Assembly: GCA_017619615.1 (NCBI GenBank)
Contig: JAFZRY010000004.1
Span: 1-61,289, forward strand
DNA length: 61,289 bases
Origin: Lachnospiraceae bacterium
GTDB lineage: Bacteria > Bacillota > Clostridia > Lachnospirales > Lachnospiraceae
Direction of reading: 5' to 3'
Shown here: in pieces, positions 16,747-22,712 of the stretch
Layout: every line of letters starts with the position of its first letter
Position numbering within the stretch: the stretch's first letter is position 1
Notes under the pieces: model-generated
Told to the model about the DNA's origin: nothing
The model's database searches: none
What the model saw: the letters and a program-made list of their open reading frames with translations, nothing else
Position numbers and translations under genes: made by a program

Positions 16747-17676
16747 ATGGACCGGGAGATGAACAAGATCGTGATCGTGACCCGCCGGACCCGCCTGGAG
16801 GAACTGAAGAGCCGCTTCAATACGGTCGAACAGGCCCGTTTCTACATCGAGCACCTCGGCGCGGACTTTTCGGACTACGAGCGGGAAGACCGGAATTACC
16901 GGAGCAGCCTGGCCGCCGTGTTTCAGGCGGCGGAGCGTGCGGCCCGCGTCCAGGTGATCGAGCGCACGTACCTGCCGAACATGATCTTCGGGGAGCAGGA
17001 CGTCGTGATTGCGGTCGGCCGGGACGGGCTGGTCGCGAATACGATGAAATACCTGAGCGGCCAGCCTCTCATCGGCGTCAACCCGGACGCGCAGCGCTGG
17101 GACGGCATCCTGCTCCCCTTTGAGCCGCGCGACATGGAAAAACTGCTGCCCGCCGTCCTGGACGGCCGTTACCGGGAGAAAAGCGTCACGATGGGCGCGG
17201 CCCGGACGCGGGACGGACAGGAACTGTACGCGGTCAACGATTTTTTCATCGGCGTGCAAAATCATACGTCCGCGCGGTATCAGATATGCTATAATGGCGT
17301 CACCGAGAATCATTCCTCGTCCGGGATCATCGTATCCACCGGCCTGGGCATGACCGGCTGGCACCGCTCCGTCATGGCGGAATTCCGCGGCATGGCGCGT
17401 GTGTTCCGGCTGGGCGAGATCCGCGAACCCGCCTATTCCTGGGACAGCCCGGCCCTGGTCTTCCAGGTCCGCGAACCCTACCCGAGCCGCTTCACGCAGG
17501 CGGAACTCGTATACGGGGAAGTGACGGCGGAGAGCCGCCTGAGCATCGTTTCGAACATGCCGGAGGGCGGGGTGATCTTCTCGGACGGCGTGCCGGAGGA
17601 CAGCATCGTCTTCGGCGCGGGCCTGGAAGTGACGGTCGCCCCCGCGGAACGCACCGGGCGGCTGGTCACCGGCTGA
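16747..17676 (+). CDS. NAD-kinase-like protein with altered GGDG motif
   Basis: 309 residues. The layout follows NAD kinase: VVIAVGRDGLVANTMKYLSGQPLIGVNPD (residues 86-114) replaces the canonical GGDGT loop with GRDGL. Further on, YAVNDFFIGVQNHTSARY and IIVSTGLGMTGW (about 194-205) match the NE/D and ISTPTGSTAY positions. The GGDG and TGSTAY changes suggest altered or lost ATP phosphotransfer, so it may bind NAD or an analogue as a sensor, or phosphorylate a different ligand. It is translated 12 bp after the SPFH gene. Confidence 0.6.
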   Translation: MDREMNKIVIVTRRTRLEELKSRFNTVEQARFYIEHLGADFSDYEREDRNYRSSLAAVFQAAERAARVQVIERTYLPNMIFGEQDVVIAVGRDGLVANTMKYLSGQPLIGVNPDAQRWDGILLPFEPRDMEKLLPAVLDGRYREKSVTMGAARTRDGQELYAVNDFFIGVQNHTSARYQICYNGVTENHSSSGIIVSTGLGMTGWHRSVMAEFRGMARVFRLGEIREPAYSWDSPALVFQVREPYPSRFTQAELVYGEVTAESRLSIVSNMPEGGVIFSDGVPEDSIVFGAGLEVTVAPAERTGRLVTG

Positions 17677-17688
17677 AAAGAGGAGAGT

Positions 17689-18360
17689 ATGGAGAATCAG
17701 GACCTTTTTCCCAGTGCGTCAATGTCCGTGACCGTTGACGTCCTGCTGTTCACGATCGAGGACGGCAAACTGAAACTGCTGCTGATCCGGCGCGGCGAAG
17801 AGCCGTTTGACGGCGTCCCCGCCCTCCCCGGCGTGTTCATCCGCCCGGACGAGACGCCGGAAGCCGCGGCGGAGCGGGCGATCCGCGAAGAGACCGGCCT
17901 GACCGGCATTTACCTGGAGCAGCTCTACACCTTCGGCGCCGTGGACCGCGACCCCCGCCGGCGGATCATTTCGATCGCCTACATGGCCCTGGTCCCGCGC
18001 GAAAGACTGACCTTCACCGCCGGCGTCCGCACCCGCGAAGCCTGGCTGGAGGACGTTGACGCACTGCTGCAGGACGACCGGCCCCTGGCCTTTGACCACC
18101 GCGAGATCATCCGCACCGCCCGTATCCGCCTGGCCGGCAAAGTCGAATACACGGACATCGCCTTCCACCTGGCCGGGGAAAAATTCACGCTGCCCGACCT
18201 GCAGCGCATCTTTGAGATCCTGCTGGGCGAAAAACTGTATAAAGCGAACTTCCGCAAAAAAATGGCGGAGAAGATCGAAGAGACCGGCGGGATGCTTTCG
18301 GGCGGCCCGTACCGGCCGAGCAAACTGTACCGCCTGAAGAAGGAGAAAGACCGTTCATGA
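17689..18360 (+). CDS. nrtR: NrtR-type Nudix transcriptional regulator
   Basis: 223 residues. The N-terminal Nudix fold carries a box at about 48-71 (GVFIRPDETPEAAAERAIREETGL). It departs from the G-x5-E-x7-REUxEExGU rule: the catalytic REU glutamate is Ala, and one residue is inserted. The C-terminal 70 residues form a winged helix (FTLPDLQRIFEILLGEKLYKANF). This two-domain plan is that of NrtR repressors, which bind ADP-ribose or a related NAD metabolite through the Nudix domain and control NAD genes. The altered box fits a sensor rather than an enzyme. Its operator is probably the repeat at 15589-15635. Confidence 0.82.
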   Translation: MENQDLFPSASMSVTVDVLLFTIEDGKLKLLLIRRGEEPFDGVPALPGVFIRPDETPEAAAERAIREETGLTGIYLEQLYTFGAVDRDPRRRIISIAYMALVPRERLTFTAGVRTREAWLEDVDALLQDDRPLAFDHREIIRTARIRLAGKVEYTDIAFHLAGEKFTLPDLQRIFEILLGEKLYKANFRKKMAEKIEETGGMLSGGPYRPSKLYRLKKEKDRS

Positions 18361-18887
18361 AAAACAATCTGCGTCTGCTGACCGCGACCGCCATCGGGAT
18401 CGCCCTTTTTGTGGTCCTGTCCCTGATGCTGCAGGTGCCCGTATTCCAGAACTACTATCTCTGCCTGGGATATGTGGCCATGGCGGTCTATTGCTATTCC
18501 TTCGGCGCCGCCAGCGGAACGGCCGTAGGCGCATTAGGCGTCGTGCTCTACTGTATCATCATCAGCGGGATGCGCGGCATGCCCGGCTGGGCTCTGGGAA
18601 ACGTAGTGATCGGGATCGGCCTGGGCCTGAGCTTCGCCCGGTCGAAAAAACTGGAGTCCGCCCCCCTGCGGCTCGCCGTTCAGGCAGGCGCCATCATCCT
18701 GTTCACGGCAGCCGGCATACTGGGCGTGAAATCCCTGGTGGACAGTTTTATCCGCTCCCAGCCTTTCCTCGTGCGGGCGGGCATGAACATGTCGGCCTTC
18801 ATCGCCGATGTTGCCGTGCTGCTGCTGTCCTTGCCGATCTGCCGCCTGCTGGATCCCTATGCGAAAAAACTGCTCAAACAGCAATAA
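18357..18887 (+). CDS. Membrane protein, probable ECF transporter S component (vitamin uptake)
   Basis: 176 residues with five or six hydrophobic spans: about 8-28, 33-52, 57-80, 82-100, 110-125 and 145-165. It has the short S-component style start MKNNLRLLTATAIGIALFVVLS. It overlaps the nrtR stop by 4 bp (ATGA). NrtR-linked S components transport niacin in other Bacillota, so a NiaX-like niacin role is a fair inference from context; the sequence alone does not fix the ligand. Confidence 0.6.
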   Translation: MKNNLRLLTATAIGIALFVVLSLMLQVPVFQNYYLCLGYVAMAVYCYSFGAASGTAVGALGVVLYCIIISGMRGMPGWALGNVVIGIGLGLSFARSKKLESAPLRLAVQAGAIILFTAAGILGVKSLVDSFIRSQPFLVRAGMNMSAFIADVAVLLLSLPICRLLDPYAKKLLKQQ

Positions 18888-18890
18888 TAG

Positions 18891-18910
18891 GCCGCTCCCA
18901 TATGGGCGGC
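18891..18910 (+). terminator. Hairpin after the NrtR operon
   Basis: A 7-bp stem (GCCGCTC with GGGCGGC) with loop CCATAT and no U tract. It separates the S-component gene from the next lipoprotein gene and may partly end transcription. Confidence 0.35.
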
Positions 18911-18922
18911 CGGGGAGGAAAC

Positions 18923-19798
18923 ATGAAACGGAGAATACTGATCGCGACCGCCTGCCTGGCGGTTTTGTCAATGCTTTTCAGCGCCTGCGCAAAGAAAGAA
19001 GCCGCAGCGCCTGACCCGGAAAAGATCCAAAAGATCATTGAAGAAATGGTCGTCGACTACGGCGCCTACCAGGCGGAAGCCAAAGAAAAAACCGACGCGC
19101 TGCTGAAAGACCTGCGCGAAGCGGACACCGGGACCGGCGTGCGCTGGGAAAAAATCATGCAGATCTGGACCTCCGCCGACCTGGGGCAGCCGCTGCATTA
19201 CGACGTCCTGCCCGACGGCCTCCCGGACACCGACGAACTGTGCCTCGTCGTCCTGGGCTTCCAGCTGGAACCCGACGGCACCATGCGCGAGGAACTGATC
19301 CAGCGCCTGCAGGTCGCCCTCAAAAGCGCCGAAAAATACCCTAACTCCTATGTTGTCTGCACGGGCGGCGGCACGGCCTCGGAAAACGAATCCGCCTCCG
19401 AAGCGGGCGAAATGGCCAAATGGCTCATCGAACACGGCGTGGAAAAGAAGCGCGTGATCGTGGAGGACAACTCCATCACCACGGCGCAGAACGCCCTGTT
19501 CACCTACGACATCCTGACGTCCCTCTACCCGTCCGTGAAGAAACTGGCGATCATCTCCAGCGACTATCACATCGCGACCGGCGAGCTCCTTTTCAAAGCC
19601 GAATCCATCCTCCGCGCCGGCGCCCCGGGCGGCGAAAAACTGGAGGTGATCTCCAACGCCGCATGGAAAGCGCCGTCGGGCACGCTGTCCGCGATGTTCC
19701 AGGCCGGCGCGCTGATCGAACTGTCCGGGGACGTGAAGACCGCGTTCGAGATCTATTATGACAACTATGATATCCACGGGCTGCCGCCGCTGAAATAA
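18923..19798 (+). CDS. YdcF/DUF218-like lipoprotein
   Basis: 291 residues. The first 22 residues (MKRRILIATACLAVLSMLF then SAC) form a lipoprotein signal with a lipobox cysteine at 22. A linker follows, then a DUF218 (YdcF-like) domain from about 105. LCLVVLGFQLEPDGTMREELIQRLQVAL and CTGGGTASENESASEAGEMAKWLIEHGV match the family, with KRVIVEDNSITTAQNALF in the middle. DUF218 proteins are implicated in envelope maintenance and possibly S-adenosylmethionine binding; the role here is unknown. It would be anchored outside the membrane. Confidence 0.8.
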   Translation: MKRRILIATACLAVLSMLFSACAKKEAAAPDPEKIQKIIEEMVVDYGAYQAEAKEKTDALLKDLREADTGTGVRWEKIMQIWTSADLGQPLHYDVLPDGLPDTDELCLVVLGFQLEPDGTMREELIQRLQVALKSAEKYPNSYVVCTGGGTASENESASEAGEMAKWLIEHGVEKKRVIVEDNSITTAQNALFTYDILTSLYPSVKKLAIISSDYHIATGELLFKAESILRAGAPGGEKLEVISNAAWKAPSGTLSAMFQAGALIELSGDVKTAFEIYYDNYDIHGLPPLK

Positions 19799-19824
19799 GA
19801 AGGAGCGAACGGAAGGACACCCTC

Positions 19825-19989
19825 ATGAAAAAGTTTGTGCCGCTCGGCAAAATGAGCAAGAAAGAACAGAAAAAGGTTTATGCGAAACAGCGGAAGACCT
19901 GGGGCGTTTTCAGCCCGGTGACCAGAACGGCCCCGAACGGAAAAGCCTATAACAGGAAGAAAAGGAAAGCGGAAGAGGATTATGAATAG
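19825..19989 (+). CDS. Small basic protein of 54 residues
   Basis: A 54-codon ORF with an acceptable GGAAGGACACCC spacer region. The product is very basic in its middle and end (KEQKKVYAKQRKTWG, NRKKRKAEED) and has no hydrophobic stretch. I recall similar short basic proteins in Clostridia without an assigned function. It follows the lipoprotein gene by 26 bp and precedes the terminator at 20034-20093. Confidence 0.55.
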   Translation: MKKFVPLGKMSKKEQKKVYAKQRKTWGVFSPVTRTAPNGKAYNRKKRKAEEDYE

Positions 19990-20030
19990 GTTCCCTGCAT
20001 AAGTTCCGGCCACCCGCACGCCTGTGAGGG

Positions 20031-20044
20031 CGAGGGATTTTAAG
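20031..20044. repeat. Left att-like repeat matching the tRNA-Leu anticodon arm
   Basis: CGAGGGATTTTAAG is identical to 22751-22764, which lies inside tRNA-Leu(UAA), and partly to 22568-22579 and 22652-22662. A 14-bp match flanking an integrase remnant suggests an attachment site. It also forms the 5' arm of a terminator hairpin (20034-20093), so the alternative is coincidence with a shared low-complexity stretch. Confidence 0.55.
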
Positions 20045-20093
20045 GAGTCGAACGGGTGTTCCCGACAAACTCCTTAAAACCCTTTTAGTTTAC
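20034..20093 (+). terminator. Strong terminator downstream of the basic-protein gene
   Basis: TTTTAAGGAGT (with GGG one base outside) pairs with ACTCCTTAAAA (then CCC). The loop carries a short inner arm and TTTTAG follows. It ends the lipoprotein/basic-protein transcript. Confidence 0.75.
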
Positions 20094-20150
20094 GGAATTC
20101 CTTGATATTTCAACGAAAAAAGCGATTTTCATCAAGGAGTAGAACAAGGC

Positions 20151-20330
20151 TTATTTCTTTTTTTCGGGAAAAATACCGGAAAAATGGCGCCGATTTGGCG
20201 CCGACGACGCTACAAAATCCCAAAACCATCGAAATGAGCACAAGTAGTTTTCCAGTTCTTTACTGAAAACAGCGTTCTCTTCGCCGACGTGTTCCTTCTT
20301 CAGGTACTCATAGATATCATTCATATTCAT
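20151..20330 (-). pseudogene. Truncated winged-helix-like mobile-element protein
   Basis: 59 codons with a strong RBS (AGGGAGGACGAA) before the ATG at 20330. The first 36 residues (MNMNDIYEYLKKEHVGEENAVFSKELEN) look like the N-terminus of a small DNA-binding protein seen in integrated elements. The rest (SSAPNRRHFSG) comes from the 17-bp repeat at 20185-20201 and looks like read-through into a junction. This is most likely the remains of a longer gene cut by the rearrangement. Confidence 0.45.
20185..20201 (+). repeat. 17-bp direct repeat, left copy
   Basis: TGGCGCCGATTTGGCGC occurs here and again at 22619-22635 in the same orientation, 2.4 kb apart. Both copies lie 110-145 bp inside the att-like repeats. 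They could be arm sites or ends of an integrated element. Confidence 0.6.
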
Positions 20331-20400
20331 TTCGTCCTCCCTGTTCGTTTCTTGGTTCTGGCCGGATATGTCCAGCCGTAGCGTTTGCAGATCTCTTTTC

Positions 20401-20853
20401 CTATCGGTCTGGTAAGATTTGCAATATGGCACTGGAATTATATCTGTCCAAAGGACCACGGGGCAGAGTTCCGCGTTTTTCGCGAAGAAGCTGTTGGTAA
20501 ATCATCTGAAGTCCCGCATTTTCTCGGCGCAGCCTCTCCAGTTCAGATTCTGGAGGGGTTAAATCCAGGCTATATCTTTCTTCTGGATCTCTGCTAAATT
20601 TCCCACTGCCGGCAGGCTTCGTATCTGGTTGTTTATCATTTGTAATAGCACTATTCTTTTTGTTTGTTTCCGCTACTTCTCTGCTGTAGTGTGTTTTAGT
20701 GGATTCTGAATCATCCCGTTCGGATTTCGCGGACTGATTATAGAAAAAATGCTCCTCTTTCGCAATCAGTTCATTTCCCATGTAATTCCGGCGGATATAT
20801 TCCTCTGCGCCAGACAGACTTGTCCCGTAAATAATGTCAATTGCGTTGCCCAA
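20401..20853 (-). pseudogene. Fragment of an unidentified gene, coiled-coil C-terminus
   Basis: An open frame of about 150 codons ends in ELERLRRENAGLQMIYQQLLREK, a short coiled coil, and starts inside the first tRNA-like element with only a TTG codon and no RBS. Its composition is AT-rich compared with the flanks. The 5' end has probably been replaced by the tRNA-like array. I do not recognise a family. Confidence 0.35.
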
Positions 20854-20913
20854 TTGGAAAAGGCATGGAGCTTAAGTCTCCATACAGTGCGGGTTCGACT
20901 CCTGCGCGGCGTA
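20840..20913 (+). tRNA. tRNA-like element A, anticodon UAA (Leu), class I body
   Basis: D arm TGCC-CAATTGGAAAA-GGCA, anticodon stem GGAG/CTCC with loop CTTAAGT (anticodon TAA), a 5-nt variable loop and T arm GCGGG-TTCGACT-CCTGC can be drawn. The 3' acceptor strand GCGGCGT does not pair well with any upstream 7-mer. Real tRNA-Leu has a long variable arm, which is missing here. It may be a pseudo-tRNA or a non-coding RNA of tRNA shape. Confidence 0.45.
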
Positions 20914-20914
20914 C

Positions 20915-21019
20915 GGCCACATAGCCCAAAGGAAGGAGGCACTGAGCTAAGGACTCAGACAGTGCAGGTTCCCACAAGGGACTAGGCGCAATGCACCGTC
21001 GCGAATCCCGCTGTGGATG
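20915..21019 (+). tRNA. tRNA-like element B, anticodon AAG (Leu), 31-nt T-loop insert
   Basis: Acceptor GGCCACA pairs with TGTGGAT (one mismatch, one wobble). D arm GCCC..GGC. Anticodon arm CTGAG-CTAAGGA-CTCAG gives anticodon AAG, rare in bacteria. The variable loop is 5 nt. The T arm starts GCAGG-TTC, then a 31-nt insert (20972-21002) before GAAT-CCCGC. Removing the insert restores a standard 7-nt T loop. The insert contains two mini-hairpins. Confidence 0.5.
20972..21002 (+). other. T-loop insert of tRNA-like element B
   Basis: Lies between T-loop C and R (positions 56/57). It folds as CCC-ACAA-GGG, a short ACTA linker, then a GGCGC/GCACC arm, and ends CGTCGC. It is nearly identical to the insert at 21158-21187. 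Confidence 0.55.
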
Positions 21020-21024
21020 GCTAC

Positions 21025-21098
21025 GCAGGTGTGATGCAACCGGAAGAGCACACTTACTCAAAAAGAGTGTTCTGAAGGTCCGATCCCCGCCGCCTGTA
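21025..21098 (+). tRNA. tRNA-like element C, anticodon CAA (Leu), defective T arm
   Basis: Acceptor GCAGGTG pairs with CGCCTGT in all seven positions (two wobbles). The D stem TGC/GCA is short. Anticodon stem CACTT/GAGTG closes a 9-nt loop with T33 and CAA. A variable segment TTCTGAAGGTC is followed directly by CGATC-CCCGC, so the 5' strand of the T stem is missing. No insert. Confidence 0.4.
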
Positions 21099-21204
21099 CG
21101 TCCCGGTACCACAACCGGAAGAGGGGCTGCGTTCAGAACGCAGTTATGTGTGAGTTCCCCTAAGGGACTAGGCGCAAGCGCCGTCGCAAATCCCCCAGGA
21201 GTGA
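21099..21204 (+). tRNA. tRNA-like element D, anticodon CAG (Leu), 30-nt T-loop insert
   Basis: Anticodon arm CTGCG-TTCAGAA-CGCAG gives anticodon CAG. The D arm is ACC..GGGG like. The T arm starts GTGAG-TTC, then the insert at 21158-21187, then AAAT-CCCCC. Acceptor and T stem contain several mismatches, so this may be a degenerate tRNA or an RNA that only mimics tRNA. Confidence 0.42.
21158..21187 (+). other. T-loop insert of tRNA-like element D
   Basis: CCC-CTAA-GGG, then ACTA, then a perfect GGCG-CAAG-CGCC arm, ending GTCGC. Same position in the T loop and same layout as in element B. Confidence 0.55.
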
Positions 21205-21293
21205 TCATGCTGTCTTGGCAGATCGGTACCCAATCCGCCCCGAAAGCGGAAGTCGCCGGAAACGGAGACGTAACAGAAAGTTCACAATTGATT

Positions 21294-21320
21294 TTAGCAC
21301 TCGCTATTGACAAGTGCTAA
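21294..21320. promoter_or_regulatory. CIRCE element (HrcA operator) of hsp20
   Basis: TTAGCACTC at 21294-21302, nine spacer bases, then AAGTGCTAA at 21312-21320. This is the CIRCE consensus with one mismatch in the right arm. It overlaps the -35 box, so HrcA should repress the small heat-shock gene. Confidence 0.9.
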
Positions 21321-21335
21321 CAACGGTGCTATAAC
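21307..21335 (+). promoter_or_regulatory. Promoter of hsp20
   Basis: TTGACA (21307-21312) and TATAAC (21330-21335) are 17 bp apart. The -35 lies inside CIRCE. The 105-nt leader that follows has a GGGCC-GAT-GGCCC hairpin. Confidence 0.85.
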
Positions 21336-21439
21336 GGAGCCGAACAGAGGAAAAGAGAAGACCTCTGGGGCCGATGGCCCGAAAGATCCAAACACTCCTT
21401 CCCCTTGCTCAAACAAAATGAGTTAAGGAGGAAAAAGAT

Positions 21440-21886
21440 ATGTTGACACCTAGTATTTTTGGAGAGAGTTTATTGGACGACCTGTTCGGTTTTCCGGAAC
21501 TGCGGGATCTGGACCGCGCGGAGCGCAAGCTTTACGGACACCATGCGGACCGTATGATGCGGACCGACGTGCGGGAGCACGAGGATCACTATGAAGTCGA
21601 TATCGATCTGCCCGGCTTCGCAAAAGATGAGATCACCGTGGATTTGAATGATGGCATCCTTACGGTCAGTGCCTCCAAAGGCCTTGACAAGAACGAGGAG
21701 AAGAAAGGCAAACTGATCCGTCAGGAGCGGTACGCCGGTGCCATGCAGCGCAGCTTCTACGTAGGCGAGGACGTCACCGAAGAGGACGTCAAAGCCAGTT
21801 TCAAACATGGCGTACTGACGCTGATCCTGCCGAAGAAGGAAGAAAAGAAGATCCCGGAAAAGAAGACGATTCTGATTGAAGGGTAA
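21440..21886 (+). CDS. hsp20: Small heat-shock protein, Hsp20/alpha-crystallin family
   Basis: 148 residues. The alpha-crystallin domain runs from about 40 to 135: REHEDHYEVDIDLPGFAKDEITVDLNDGILTVSASK, then GVLTLILPKKE with the G-x-L motif. The short N-terminus (FGESLLDDLFGF) is typical. It is an ATP-independent chaperone that holds unfolded proteins in the cytoplasm. CIRCE control and a strong promoter show heat-shock regulation by HrcA. It lies inside the mobile scar next to tRNA-Leu and may have been carried by the element. RBS AAGGAGG. Confidence 0.93.
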   Translation: MLTPSIFGESLLDDLFGFPELRDLDRAERKLYGHHADRMMRTDVREHEDHYEVDIDLPGFAKDEITVDLNDGILTVSASKGLDKNEEKKGKLIRQERYAGAMQRSFYVGEDVTEEDVKASFKHGVLTLILPKKEEKKIPEKKTILIEG

Positions 21887-21931
21887 GCACCTGGCGGTAA
21901 GCGGACAAAAAGATATCCCTCTGAATAATAA

Positions 21932-21968
21932 AGAGGACGGGACCCGGATGGAGTCCCGTCCTCTTTTC
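21932..21968 (+). terminator. Rho-independent terminator of hsp20
   Basis: Perfect 12-bp stem AGAGGACGGGAC / GTCCCGTCCTCT with a T run after it. Confidence 0.9.
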
Positions 21969-21972
21969 GTTG

Positions 21973-22012
21973 TTGGATAGCCATCCAATAAAACCCCCTG
22001 CTGTGCAGGGGT
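21973..22012 (+). repeat. Left-end hairpins of an IS200-like element
   Basis: TTGGAT-AGCC-ATCCAA (21973-21988) and CCCCTG-CTGTG-CAGGGG (about 21995-22011) form two hairpins immediately upstream of a truncated IS200 transposase. A subterminal palindrome is the recognition structure of IS200/IS605 TnpA. Confidence 0.55.
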
Positions 22013-22040
22013 GTTCCCAATAAGCTTCAGCTTCAAGAAA

Positions 22041-22100
22041 GGACCTCCTTTGCTATAATGGAAGTGGTCTGCCAACCGCCCAAAACAGCAAAGGAGGTCC
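22041..22100 (+). promoter_or_regulatory. Inverted repeat that sequesters the tnpA ribosome-binding site
   Basis: GGACCTCCTTTGCT (22041-22054) is the perfect reverse complement of AGCAAAGGAGGTCC (22087-22100), which contains the SD sequence for the ATG at 22104. IS200 uses this fold to keep transposase translation low. A TATAAT box (22054-22059) lies at the end of the left arm. Confidence 0.8.
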
Positions 22101-22103
22101 CAA

Positions 22104-22271
22104 ATGGACAACAGTAATTTAACACATACGATGTGGACATGCAAATATCATATTGTATTTGCGCCGAAGTATCGTAGAAAAATCATCTACAAAAAGATAA
22201 GAGAGGATATCATCCATATCTTCAAAGAGCTATGCAAGAGGAAAGGGATAGAAATCATACAAAGAAGATAA
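22104..22271 (+). pseudogene. tnpA: Truncated IS200/IS605 transposase TnpA
   Basis: 55 codons. MWTCKYHIVFAPKYRRKIIY and the following RKGIEI are the standard start of IS200-type TnpA, a Y1 single-strand transposase of about 140 residues. The frame ends after residue 51 and runs into unrelated sequence (IQRR, stop). The catalytic HUH and Tyr parts are missing, so it is dead. The break joins directly to the integrase fragment at 22273. Confidence 0.88.
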
Positions 22272-22272
22272 T

Positions 22273-22536
22273 CAAACCAGGGTATGTTACTCAGGAATTT
22301 CCAAGATTTTTGAAAAAAATGGATTCCGAAAAATCCGTTTCCATGATCTACGACATTCCTGTGCAACGCTTCTATACAAGAATGGAGTGGGAATAAAAGA
22401 TATCCAAGAATGGCTGGGACACAGTACTATTGCTACTACAGCAAACATTTATACTCATCTGGATTACAGCTCAAAAATTGTTTCTGCAAACGCAATATTG
22501 GGTATTTTTAAGGAAGAGAAAGTATATAAAGAATGA
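22273..22536 (+). pseudogene. C-terminal fragment of a tyrosine recombinase (integrase)
   Basis: The frame reads HDLRHSCATLLYKNG, then IQEWLGHSTIATTANIYTHLD. These are the HxxR, GH and catalytic Y motifs of phage-type integrases. The N-terminal two thirds and the first catalytic Arg are missing. The right end of an integrated element beside tRNA-Leu is where such a gene is expected. AT-rich relative to the chromosome. Confidence 0.88.
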
Positions 22537-22567
22537 GAAACAAACGGAGCTGGAAACAGCTTTTTCA

Positions 22568-22579
22568 CGAGGGATTTTA
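22568..22579 (+). repeat. att-like repeat, internal copy 1
   Basis: CGAGGGATTTTA, matching 12 bases of the tRNA-Leu site at 22751. Located 32 bp after the integrase stop. Confidence 0.5.
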
Positions 22580-22618
22580 CGATTTCTCGCTCTCAAAGAC
22601 CTTGAATAGCTGGAAGAT

Positions 22619-22635
22619 TGGCGCCGATTTGGCGC
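22619..22635 (+). repeat. 17-bp direct repeat, right copy
   Basis: Same sequence and orientation as 20185-20201; lies between the integrase fragment and tRNA-Leu. Confidence 0.6.
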
Positions 22636-22651
22636 TGATTTGAAAAGTGCA

Positions 22652-22662
22652 CGAGGGATTTT
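22652..22662 (+). repeat. att-like repeat, internal copy 2
   Basis: CGAGGGATTTT, again matching the tRNA-Leu site. Several copies in tandem suggest repeated integration and deletion at this tRNA. Confidence 0.45.
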
Positions 22663-22712
22663 TTGCCGGTGAAATGTAAAAATCCGTTGGTATACCAACG
22701 GATTTTGAGGTC

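Noticed and set aside
16747-17676. Annotation as a true NAD kinase
   Set aside because: The GGDG motif is changed to GRDG and the TGSTAY region is changed, so catalysis cannot be assumed.
17689-18360. NrtR gene as an active ADP-ribose pyrophosphatase
   Set aside because: The Nudix box lacks the catalytic REU glutamate and has a one-residue insertion, and the C-terminal winged helix points to a regulator.
21205-21240. Fifth tRNA-like unit with anticodon UUG
   Set aside because: Only a 3-bp stem around TTG and a weak T-arm-like CGG/CCG pair can be drawn; not enough for a call.
20991-21320. A 109-codon plus-strand ORF and overlapping minus-strand ORF across the tRNA-like array
   Set aside because: No RBS, no protein-like composition, and they cross four RNA-shaped units and the CIRCE element.
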